Origin: Pseudomonas sp. 10-1B
GTDB taxonomy: Bacteria > Pseudomonadota > Gammaproteobacteria > Pseudomonadales > Pseudomonadaceae
Direction of reading: 5' to 3'
DNA: 64,000 bases
NCBI RefSeq assembly: GCF_000935045.1
Contig: NZ_JYKS01000039.1
Span: forward strand, 1-64,000
The translations under genes and the position numbers were made by a program. Shown here piece after piece: positions 1 to 8,100 of the stretch; within the stretch, counting starts at the first letter, position 1; the number at the start of each line of letters is the position of its first letter. Below the pieces are notes generated by a model that was not told the origin of the DNA, ran no database searches, and saw only the letters and a program-made list of their open reading frames with translations.

Positions 1-67
1 AAGAATCCAGCGCGGTGGATGGCACCGGCTTTGCCGGTGTTCGCGGCTAAAGCCGCTCCTACAGGGA
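1..67. repeat. REP-type palindromic repeat (partial at window edge)
   Basis: This is the right half of a P. putida-type REP pair. It has the linker hairpin 'caccggctttgccggtg' followed by 'gttcgcggctaaagccgctcctacag'. The same linker-hairpin plus REP arm recurs near 19.5, 36.5, 36.6 and 49.3 kb. It lies just upstream of codA and the left half is outside the window. Confidence 0.8.
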
Positions 68-136
68 TAGCGTTAGCCCGAAACCTGCCCGGCCACTATG
101 CTGGTAAACCATGAGCGACGCCCAAGGAGCTACAGC

Positions 137-1378
137 ATGAACATCCTCAACGCACGCCTGCGCGGCAAGCCCGGTCTGTTCCGCATCAAACTGCACGGCG
201 AGCGCATAGCCGCCATCGAGCAGCAGGCTGAGGTGCTGGTGCCGGGCACTGCCGATGACCTGGACGCCGGGCAGAACCTGGTGGTGGCGCCTTTTGTCGA
301 ACCGCACATCCACCTGGACGCCACGCTGACCGCTGGCGAGCCGAAGTGGAACATGAGCGGCACCCTGTTCGAAGGCATCGAACGCTGGGCTGAACGCAAG
401 GAATTCACCACCCACGACGACATCAAGACCCGCGCGAAAAAGACCATCGGCATGCTGGTGGACCACGGCATCCAGCATGTGCGCACCCATGTCGATGTGA
501 CCGACCCCAGGCTCACCGCGCTCAAGGCCATGGTCGAGGTCCGTGACGAAGTGCGCCACCTGGTCGACCTGCAGATCGTCGCCTTCCCCCAGGAAGGCAT
601 CGAGTCGTACGCCAATGGCCGGGCGCTGATGACCGAAGCGGTGGCCATCGGTGCCGATGTGGTCGGCGGTATCCCGCATTTCGAGAACACCCGCGACCAG
701 GGCGTGTCGTCGGTGAAGTTCCTGATGGACCTGGCCGAGCGTACCGGCTGCCTGGTGGACGTGCATTGCGACGAGACCGACGACCCGCAGTCACGCTTCC
801 TGGAAGTGCTGGCCGAAGAAGCCCGGGTACGCGACATGGGCGCCCGGGTGACGGCCAGCCATACCGTGGCCATGGGCTCCTACGACAACGCGTATTGCTA
901 CAAGCTGTTCCGCTTGCTCAAGCTGTCGGGCATCAACTTCGTGTCTTGCCCGACCGAGAGCATTCACCTGCAAGGGCGTTTCGACAACTACCCGAAACGC
1001 CGCGGGGTTACCCGCGTGGCCGAGATCGACCGTGCCGGGATGAACGTGTGCTTTGGCCAGGACTCCATCGTCGACCCCTGGTACCCACTGGGCAATGGCA
1101 ACATCCTGCGCATTCTCGAAGCCGGCCTGCACATCTGCCATATGCTCGGCTACGAAGACCTGCAGCGCTGCCTGGACCTGATCACCGACAACAGCGCCCG
1201 CACCTTGAACCTGGGCGAGCGCTACGGGATCGAGGTGGGGCGGCCGGCGAACCTGTTGCTGCTGTCGGCCCCGGACGATTACGAGATGGTGCGTAGCCAA
1301 GGGCATGCACTGGTCTCGGTACGCAACGGCAAGGTGCTGATGCGGCGCACGCCTGCACGGGTCGAGCGGGTGTCCTGA
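137..1378 (+). CDS. codA: Cytosine deaminase
   Basis: A 413-residue amidohydrolase that would deaminate cytosine to uracil in the cytosol (pyrimidine salvage). The metal site is visible: the H57-x-H59 pair in 'EPHIHLDA', 'VHCDE' with H210 and E213, a further His in 'ASHTVAMG', and the Asp in 'FGQDSIVDPW'. 'SCPTESIHLQGR' and the length match E. coli CodA (about 426 aa). I chose the ATG at 137 because AAGGAGC lies a few bases upstream; an in-frame start at 98 has no ribosome site and adds residues unlike the family. There is no codB permease next to it here; the left neighbour is a REP and the right neighbour is convergent. Confidence 0.95.
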   Translation: MNILNARLRGKPGLFRIKLHGERIAAIEQQAEVLVPGTADDLDAGQNLVVAPFVEPHIHLDATLTAGEPKWNMSGTLFEGIERWAERKEFTTHDDIKTRAKKTIGMLVDHGIQHVRTHVDVTDPRLTALKAMVEVRDEVRHLVDLQIVAFPQEGIESYANGRALMTEAVAIGADVVGGIPHFENTRDQGVSSVKFLMDLAERTGCLVDVHCDETDDPQSRFLEVLAEEARVRDMGARVTASHTVAMGSYDNAYCYKLFRLLKLSGINFVSCPTESIHLQGRFDNYPKRRGVTRVAEIDRAGMNVCFGQDSIVDPWYPLGNGNILRILEAGLHICHMLGYEDLQRCLDLITDNSARTLNLGERYGIEVGRPANLLLLSAPDDYEMVRSQGHALVSVRNGKVLMRRTPARVERVS

Positions 1379-1404
1379 AACGACCGATGATCTGTCGGCT
1401 TTAC

Positions 1405-1540
1405 TGGGGCTGCTTTGCAGCCCTTCGCGGGCAAGCCCGCTCCTACAAGGATCGCGCATTTCCTGAACTCAGCGCCAAGCCTGTAGGAGCGGGCTTGTCG
1501 AGGCGTCGAACCGCCGCGAAGGGTCGCGAAACGGCCCCAA
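1405..1540. repeat. Inverted pair of REP palindromes
   Basis: Two REP arms in opposite orientation, 'cttcgcgggcaagcccgctcctaca' and 'tgtaggagcgggcttgtcg', separated by about 40 bp, with outer hairpin arms 'ggggctgctttgcagcccc'-like on each side. They fill the gap between the convergent codA and the metallo-hydrolase gene and could form a strong structure in either transcript. Confidence 0.8.
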
Positions 1541-1544
1541 ATAC

Positions 1545-2456
1545 TTAATAATTCCAGAAACCCGCAACCCATCGGAACCCTTCACCCTCGACCGCTACCC
1601 GGCCCACAGAGGGGAAGGGAAGGTGCGTGGCAACGAACAGCTCGCCACTGGTGGCGGCTTCGTGCAACAGCGCCACTCGTACCCGTACCGACTCTTCAGG
1701 GTCATGCTCGAAACCGTTGTGCCAATCTGGATGATCGAAGGCTACCGGGAACAGCGCGTCACCTGCGAACGTCAGCCGCTCCCCGCCCGAGTTGACGTAC
1801 ACCACGCAATGCCCAGGGGTATGGCCGCCAGTGAGGCTGGCGACTACGCCGGGCGCCACTTCATGATGGCGTTCAAAGGTGCGGATCCTGCTGCCATAGG
1901 CTTGCACGAACGCCGTGGCCGTAGACCGCAATACCTGCGGCACGGGTTGTGGCATGTCGGTCTGCGAGAAGTCCGGCGCGGCCCAGAAGTCCAGCTCGGC
2001 AGCGGTAACGTGCACCTTCACGTCGGCACGCAAGCGGTTCTTTACCTCATCGACCAGCAGGCCGCCGATGTGGTCCATGTGCATGTGGGTGATGACGATA
2101 TCGGTTATCGACTCCAGCGCGATGCCGGCAGCCGCCAGGCGTTTCGGGAACTGCCCGGCCCGCGGGAATCCGGGAAACTGCCCACCCAGCCCGGCATCCA
2201 CCAGGATGACCTGTTCGCCGCTGCGCACCAGCAATACATTCAATGCCCAGTCGAAGGCTTCTGGCCCCAGGAACATGCTCTTGAACCAGGCCGCACGGGC
2301 AGCCGGGTCAGCGTTGGTCGACATGGTTTCGGTGGGCAACGGCAGTACCCCGTCACTCACCACCAGCACATCGATGTCGCCCACTTTCACGGCATAGCGC
2401 GAGGGCACCAGTTCTTCGGTATCGGTTGCGACGACTTGGTTGATTGGCATTGTCAT
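1545..2456 (-). CDS. Metallo-beta-lactamase-fold hydrolase
   Basis: 303 residues with the classic MBL zinc motif 'THMHMDHIGGL' (HxHxDH) near residue 125, then 'GGHTPGHCVVY' and 'FAGDALFP' supplying the later His and Asp ligands, and a C-terminal 'ATHLPFPSVG' His. The N-terminus lacks a convincing signal peptide, so it is probably cytosolic. The family includes lactonases, phosphorylcholine esterases and MBL dehydrogenase partners, so I cannot name the substrate. The start has the strong site CAGGAGAACGACC. It lies 39 bp downstream of the NADH-dehydrogenase-like gene on the same strand, so the two are probably one operon. Confidence 0.88.
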   Translation of the reverse strand: MTMPINQVVATDTEELVPSRYAVKVGDIDVLVVSDGVLPLPTETMSTNADPAARAAWFKSMFLGPEAFDWALNVLLVRSGEQVILVDAGLGGQFPGFPRAGQFPKRLAAAGIALESITDIVITHMHMDHIGGLLVDEVKNRLRADVKVHVTAAELDFWAAPDFSQTDMPQPVPQVLRSTATAFVQAYGSRIRTFERHHEVAPGVVASLTGGHTPGHCVVYVNSGGERLTFAGDALFPVAFDHPDWHNGFEHDPEESVRVRVALLHEAATSGELFVATHLPFPSVGRVAVEGEGFRWVAGFWNY

Positions 2457-2495
2457 GGTCGTTCTCCTGCCCGGACGGAAAAGGTCGTGTGCGGT

Positions 2496-3698
2496 TCATG
2501 CCACCGGAATCGATGGGTCGGCAGAGGCCAGGGCGGTAGCACGCTCGGCTACAGGTGGGTAGATCCACACGGTGTTGATCTGGGTCTTGAGTTCCTTGGC
2601 TTCGCCTTTCACAAGTTTCAACTGGCGGTCCCAGCCCTCGCTGTACACTGCGCCCCAGGAACCCAGGTCCAGGCAGGTCACGTACTTGGGTTGGCGATAG
2701 GCCGTGGGTGGCACACCCAGCAGGTCGGCTGCGGCGTTGTTGCCAGCATGGCGACCGAGGCTGATGGCGTGCTGGCAGGACATCACGGCGAAATTGCCGA
2801 TATCGTCGGTGGCTGCATAGGCCACGTCGCCAGCGGCAAAAACATGCTCCAGCCCGCGCACCTTGAGGTTGCCGTCCACATGCAGGCGCCCCTGATGGTC
2901 GCGCGTGCCGGCCAGCTGTTCGGTCAGTGGGCTGGCGCGCATGCCGGCAGTCCAGACTACGGTCTGGCTTTCGATACGCCGGCCATCAGCCAGCGTCACG
3001 CCGTCGGCATCCATGGCGGTCACGCTGGCGCCGACGACCCATTCGATGCCCAGTTCGTCCGAGGCTTCGATGATTGAGGGCCGGATACCTTCCCCCAAGG
3101 CCGCGCCGATGCGCTCGCCACGGTCGATGAGGATCACCCGGACCTGCTGCTCTTCGCCCAGTGCCGCACGCAGGCGGGCAGGCATCTCGGTAGCGGTCTC
3201 GATCCCGGTGAAGCCACCGCCGGACACCACCACGGTGTTGCGGGCGGCGCTGGCGGGCCGCTTGCCCAGCGCCATCAGGTGCTGCTCCAGGCGCGCGGCC
3301 GACTCGATCTGGTCGACGTCGAAGCTGTACTCGTTCAGGCCAGGCACCGGTGGCCGGGCCAGCTGGCTGCCGCTGGCCAGGACCAGGCGATCATAGGCCA
3401 GTTGCGCCGGCTGGCCAGCTTCGTCGCGGTAGCGGACGCAACGAGCCTGTTCGTCGATGCTTTCGGCGCTGCCCTTGATGAAACGGACGTCCACGGCATC
3501 GAACAGCGCCTGGAGCGGGGCGAACATGCTGTGCACGTCGGCTTCGTAGAAGCGCGGGCGGATGCGCAGTTCGGCTTGTGGGGCCAGCACGGTGATCTCT
3601 ACGTCCTGGCGGTCATGCATATCGAGCAGGCGCGCGGCGCTCAGGGCGCTCCACAGTCCGGCGAAGCCGGCACCAATAACCACAAGTTGCTGTTTCAT
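2496..3698 (-). CDS. FAD-dependent NADH dehydrogenase-like oxidoreductase (NDH-2 family)
   Basis: 400 residues. The N-terminal FAD-binding motif is 'VVIGAGFAGLWSA', the internal NAD(P)-binding motif is 'VVSGGGFTGIETATE' (about residue 165), and the FAD-contacting 'VFAAGDVAYAA' is near residue 290. This layout fits type II NADH dehydrogenases and related pyridine-nucleotide disulfide oxidoreductases that pass electrons to quinone at the inner membrane face. The ATG at 3698 is preceded by AGGAGC; the open frame continues far upstream without signal, but that part is the antisense of a response-regulator gene and is not family-like. Probably transcribed with the downstream MBL hydrolase. The true electron acceptor is unknown. 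Confidence 0.85.
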   Translation of the reverse strand: MKQQLVVIGAGFAGLWSALSAARLLDMHDRQDVEITVLAPQAELRIRPRFYEADVHSMFAPLQALFDAVDVRFIKGSAESIDEQARCVRYRDEAGQPAQLAYDRLVLASGSQLARPPVPGLNEYSFDVDQIESAARLEQHLMALGKRPASAARNTVVVSGGGFTGIETATEMPARLRAALGEEQQVRVILIDRGERIGAALGEGIRPSIIEASDELGIEWVVGASVTAMDADGVTLADGRRIESQTVVWTAGMRASPLTEQLAGTRDHQGRLHVDGNLKVRGLEHVFAAGDVAYAATDDIGNFAVMSCQHAISLGRHAGNNAAADLLGVPPTAYRQPKYVTCLDLGSWGAVYSEGWDRQLKLVKGEAKELKTQINTVWIYPPVAERATALASADPSIPVA

Positions 3699-3856
3699 GA
3701 TCGTGCTCCTGGGTTGGACGGTTGATTGTTCTGAACTACAGCCCTGGCCAGACACTGGCTGGCCAGTCGTTCGCTGTATATCGATGCTATCCAGAGGCAC
3801 GGGCGGGCACACTTCTCCATGGGTGTGCGCCGGGTTACGCATAGGTGGCAAGGGGG

Positions 3857-3870
3857 TATACCAAAGTATC
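3857..3870. promoter_or_regulatory. ATACC-type imperfect palindrome, candidate regulator site
   Basis: TATACCAAAGTATC lies in the gap upstream of the NADH-dehydrogenase-like gene. It matches 11 of 14 positions of the perfect palindrome at 4324-4337, suggesting a shared regulator, plausibly the adjacent FixJ/NarL-type protein. This is inference from pattern only. Confidence 0.35.
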
Positions 3871-3883
3871 GATGGGAGGCTTT

Positions 3884-4258
3884 TCAGCGCTGCAGGGCTG
3901 ACTCGATGCAGTCCAGCAGGTGCTGGGCTTCGAACGGCTTGGGCAGGCAGGTGACCACGCCGGGCATGTCCGCGGTGATCCGCGAGCGCTGCCCGGGGTG
4001 GGCGCTGATGAAGATCACCGGGATGTCGATCCCACGGGCATGCAGTTGCGTCAGCAGCTCGACACCGCACATGCCGGGCATCTGGATGTCGGAGATCAGG
4101 CAGTGCGCCTGGCCCGGGCCATCGGAGGCGAGGAAGTCGCTGCCACTGGCGAAGGTGCGGGCACGGTAACCGGTGGCGCGCAACAGGCCGTCGAGCGCAT
4201 CGCGCAGGGACTCGTCGTCGTCGACAACGGCAATCAGTGCTCCGGTTGGCTGCTTCAT
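3884..4258 (-). CDS. Single-domain response regulator (receiver only)
   Basis: 124 residues forming one REC domain. 'VVDDDESLRDAL' gives the acidic pocket, 'CLISDIQMPGMCG' the phospho-acceptor Asp (about residue 57), 'VIFISAH' the conserved Ser/Thr position, and 'CLPKPFEAQHLL' the conserved Lys. There is no output domain, so it would act by protein contact or as a phosphate sink, for example with the large sensor kinase at 5.1-10.2 kb. It is divergent from the FixJ-type regulator at 4461 across a region rich in ATACC boxes. The REC sequence resembles that of the FixJ-type neighbour, suggesting a common phosphorelay. Confidence 0.88.
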   Translation of the reverse strand: MKQPTGALIAVVDDDESLRDALDGLLRATGYRARTFASGSDFLASDGPGQAHCLISDIQMPGMCGVELLTQLHARGIDIPVIFISAHPGQRSRITADMPGVVTCLPKPFEAQHLLDCIESALQR

Positions 4259-4323
4259 GCGCGCTCTGCTCCTGGCGGCCTGTGCCGTTGTTCCAAGATA
4301 CCCCGTCGTGCAAGCGGCAGAAG

Positions 4324-4362
4324 TATACCTAGGTATAGCTGGACGATACCTGAGTCTGGTAT
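4324..4362. promoter_or_regulatory. Palindromic operator candidates in a divergent promoter region
   Basis: Two symmetric elements sit between the divergent regulators: the perfect 14-bp palindrome TATACCTAGGTATA (4324-4337) and the inverted repeat ATACC-N7-GGTAT (4346-4362). NarL/FixJ-family regulators commonly bind TACC/GGTA-like half sites, so the product of the gene at 4461 is the first candidate. A further ATACC occurs just upstream near 4298. Confidence 0.45.
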
Positions 4363-4460
4363 TGCCAGTTTGCAGTGGCCAAACCTGTGAACTTTACCCA
4401 ACAATAGGTTAGATTTTTCACTTGCCCACAGCACTCGGCGTCACTGCTCAAGGAGCGAAA

Positions 4461-5111
4461 ATGGCCCTACCGCGCGCACACGGCTCGCAGGAGCCGGTGG
4501 TGTACATCGTCGATGACGACGAGTCCATGCGCCTGGCGCTTGACGGCCTGTTCCGTTCGGTCGGCCTGCAGGTGCAAAGCTTCGAGTCCACCCAGGACTT
4601 TCTTGCCTTTCCCCGCAGGGCTGTGCCCGGTTGCCTGGTGCTCGATGTGCGCCTGCGCGGCGAAAGCGGCCTGGCCTTCCAGGCGCAGATGGAGCAGGGC
4701 GGGGTGCGTATTCCGGTGGTATTCATGACCGGGCATGGTGACATCGCCATGTCGGTGAAGGCGATGAAGGCTGGCGCGGTGGACTTTCTCGCCAAACCGT
4801 TCCGTGACCAGGACATGCTCGACGCGGTGGCCAACGCCCTGGCTCGTGACCGCGAGCGCCTGGCAAGCGAACAGGCGGGCGTGGCATTGCGCAAGGCTTT
4901 CGAGGCGCTGACGCCCAGGGAGCGCCAGGTGCTGGCGTTCGTCACCGCAGGCCTGATGAACAAGCAGATCGCCGCTGAACTGAACCTCAGCGAAGTTACG
5001 GTAAAAGTGCATCGCGGGCAGATGATGAAGAAACTCGGCGCGCGCTCAGTGGCCGACCTGGTACGCATGGCTGAGGCGCTGGGTGTCGAGCCGTCTCGGC
5101 GCAGCGTCTGA
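4461..5111 (+). CDS. FixJ/NarL-family two-component response regulator
   Basis: 216 residues. The N-terminal REC domain shows 'YIVDDDESMRLAL', phospho-acceptor 'CLVLDVRLRGESGL', 'VFMTGHGD' and 'FLAKPFRDQDML'. The C-terminal LuxR-type helix-turn-helix (about residues 145-205) shows 'LTPRERQVLAFVTAGLMNKQIAAELNLSEVTVKVHR'-type conservation. It should activate transcription when phosphorylated. The ATG at 4461 has AAGGAGCG upstream; an in-frame start at 4422 adds a non-conserved leader. The large sensor kinase begins 25 bp downstream and is the likely cognate kinase. Confidence 0.92.
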   Translation: MALPRAHGSQEPVVYIVDDDESMRLALDGLFRSVGLQVQSFESTQDFLAFPRRAVPGCLVLDVRLRGESGLAFQAQMEQGGVRIPVVFMTGHGDIAMSVKAMKAGAVDFLAKPFRDQDMLDAVANALARDRERLASEQAGVALRKAFEALTPRERQVLAFVTAGLMNKQIAAELNLSEVTVKVHRGQMMKKLGARSVADLVRMAEALGVEPSRRSV

Positions 5112-5135
5112 CAGAGCCCGCTTTCTTTCAATTCG

Positions 5136-8100
5136 ATGATGGGGCCCGGACCCATGGCAGGCAAACAGCAAATCCTGTGGAACGATGGTGATCGCCTGTT
5201 TTGTCGGCTGCGGCGCCCAGACGGTAGCAACGTGCTGGTGATGCGGCCGGTCAACGAGCAGCCATTACCGGCTACCGTCGACCGGTTGACCCACGAATAT
5301 CTCCTGCGCGAGCAACTGGACGCTAGCTGGGCGCTGCTGCCCCAGGCCCTGGAACGCATCAACGGCAAGCCGCGCCTGGTGCTGGGCGACCCCGGTGGTC
5401 AACCTTTGTCGGCATTGCTGGTGTCGCCGCTGGACATCGAAACCTGCCTTCGGCTGGCTGTTGAAATCAGTGTCGCCCTAGGCCGCCTGCACCTGGCCGG
5501 GCTGGTGCACAAGGACCTCAAACCTCAGCATATTCTGGTCAACTGCGACGACGGCAAGGCCCGCCTGACCGGTTTCGGCCTTGCTTCGCGCTTTCCCCGC
5601 GAGCGGCAGCCACCCGAGCCGCCGGAGACCATCGCCGGCACCTTGGCGTACATGGCGCCTGAACAGACAGGGCGGATGAACCGCTCTGTGGATTCACGCA
5701 GTGACCTCTATGCTTTGGGGGTGAGCCTGTACCAGATGCTCACAGGCTCGCTACCCTTCAACGCCGCAGACCCCATGGAATGGGTGCATTGCCATATCGC
5801 TCGCAAGCCACTGCCGCCTTGCGAGCGCGTCGCCACCGTGCCGCAGATACTTTCGCAGGTGGTGATGAAACTCTTGGCCAAGACCGCGGAAGACCGCTAC
5901 CAAAGCGCTGCCGGCCTTGAGCACGACCTGCGGCGCTGCCTCGCCGACTGGCGCCAGAACCGGCGCATCATGGCCTTCAGCCTGGATGAGCAAGGCACGC
6001 CCGAGCGCCTGTTGATCCCAGAAAAACTCTACGGCCGCGAACGCGAAGTGCAGATCCTTGAAGATGCCTTCACCCGCATGGTACGCAGCGGCGTGCCGGA
6101 ACTGGTGCTGGTGTCCGGTTATTCGGGTATCGGCAAATCCTCGGTGGTCAATGAACTGCACAAGGTGCTGGTGCCGCCGCGAGGGTTGTTCGCCAGTGGC
6201 AAATTCGATCAGTACAAGCGCGATATCCCGTATTCGACGCTGGTCCAGGCGTTTCAGGGCCTGGTGCGTACCTTGCTTGGTAAAAGCAGCGAGGTACTGG
6301 CCGAATGGCGCAATGCATTGCTGGCGGCGTGTGGGCCCAACGCACGGCTGATGACCGACCTGATTCCGGAGCTGCGGCTGATCGTCGGCGAACCCGCTGC
6401 GGTGCCGGAACTGGACCCGCAACAGGCGCAGCGGCGGTTCCTGCTGGTGCTGCGCCGCTTCATCGCCGTGTTCGCCAGCGCCGAGCACCCGCTGGCGCTG
6501 TTTCTGGACGACCTGCAATGGCTGGACGCGGCCACCCTCGACCTGCTCGAGGACTTGCTCACGCACGCGGACCTGCGCCATGTCATGGTGGTGGGCGCCT
6601 ACCGCGACAATGAAGTGGACGCCCGCCACCCGCTGAACGCCAGGCTCCAGGCGATCCGCAAGGCTGGCGCCCCGGTGCATGAGATCCGCCTCTCGCCCCT
6701 GGCCCGCCCGCATATCGAACAACTGATCGCCGAATCGTTGCACTGCCCGGCACCTAGCGTGATGGGCTTGGCCCAACTGGTACAGGACAAGACCGCCGGC
6801 AACCCGTTTTTCGTCATCCAGTTTCTGCAGGCGTTGGCTGAGGAGTCGCTGCTCGCCTACGACCACGCTGCCCGGCGCTGGCGCTGGGATTCGCAGCGTA
6901 TCCATGCCAAGGGCTACACCGACAACGTGGTCGACCTGATGGTCGGCAAGCTTGCCCGCCTGCCGTTGGCTACCCGCCAGGCGCTGCAGCACCTGGCATG
7001 CCTGGGGAACGTGGCGCAGACACAAACCCTAGGCTTGGTGCTCGACCTGCCGGTGGAGCGCGTGCAAGCTGTTTTGTGGGCCGCTGTTCGGCTGGAGCTG
7101 GTGGCCCAACAGGAGGATACCTGTACCTTCGTTCACGACCGCATCCATGAAGCTGCCTACTCCATGATCGCCGAAGCTGAGCGGGCTCCCATGCACCTGC
7201 GTATCGGTCGCCTGCTGGCCGAGCAGATACCGGCCCATCACCGCGAAGAATCCATTTTCGAGATAGTCGGCCAGCTCAATCGTGGTGCGGCGCTGATCGA
7301 CGCCAATGCCGAACGCGAGCAATTGGCAGAGCTCAACCTGCTGGCCGGGCGCCGTGCCAAGGCTGCGTCGGCCTACAGTTCGGCGCTGGCCTACTTGAGC
7401 ATGGGTGAGCAATTGCTGAATGAAGGGGGCGCGGCTCATCCTCACGAATTGAGCTTTGCCCTGGCCCTGAACCTGGCTGAATGCGAGTTTCTCACCGGCC
7501 AGCTCGAGCAAGCGGACAACCGCCTGGTCGGCCTGGCACAACGCGCCAGGACCGCGGCTGAAGGCGTGGCGGTGGCATGCCTGCATATGGACGTTTGCCT
7601 GATGCTCGACCGCAGCGACCGCGCTGTGGCTGTCTGCCTCGCCTGGTTGCGCCAGGTGGGCATTGAATGGGTGGCGCAGCCGGACGATGACGAGGTGCGT
7701 AGCGAGTATGACCAGATCGCATTGCTTTTGGGTGAGCGCAGTATCGAGCAACTGATCGACCTGCCGCTGATGGAAGACGCGACATCTCTGGCTACCCTGG
7801 ATGCGTTGTGCAAGCTTTTTGCCCCGGCCGTGCAAACCAACGCCAACCTGGCCTGCCTGACCATTTGCAAAGCCGTGAGCTTGAGCCTTGCGCACGGCAA
7901 CTGTGATGCCTCGTGCATGCTCTACGCCAACATCGGGCGCGTGTCCCGGCGCTTTGGCGACTATCTGACCGGTTACCGCTTCGGGCGTCTGGGCTGCGAA
8001 CTGGTCGAGCGGCGCGGCCTTCAACGTTTCGAAGCCGGCACATTCCTGTGCTTTTCAATGTTCGTGGTGCGTTGGACACGCCCGGTCAGCGAATGCCGCG

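Noticed and set aside
1623..3077. 484-residue open frame on the + strand
   Set aside because: It is the antisense of the MBL hydrolase and NADH-dehydrogenase-like genes; composition is typical of high-GC shadow frames.
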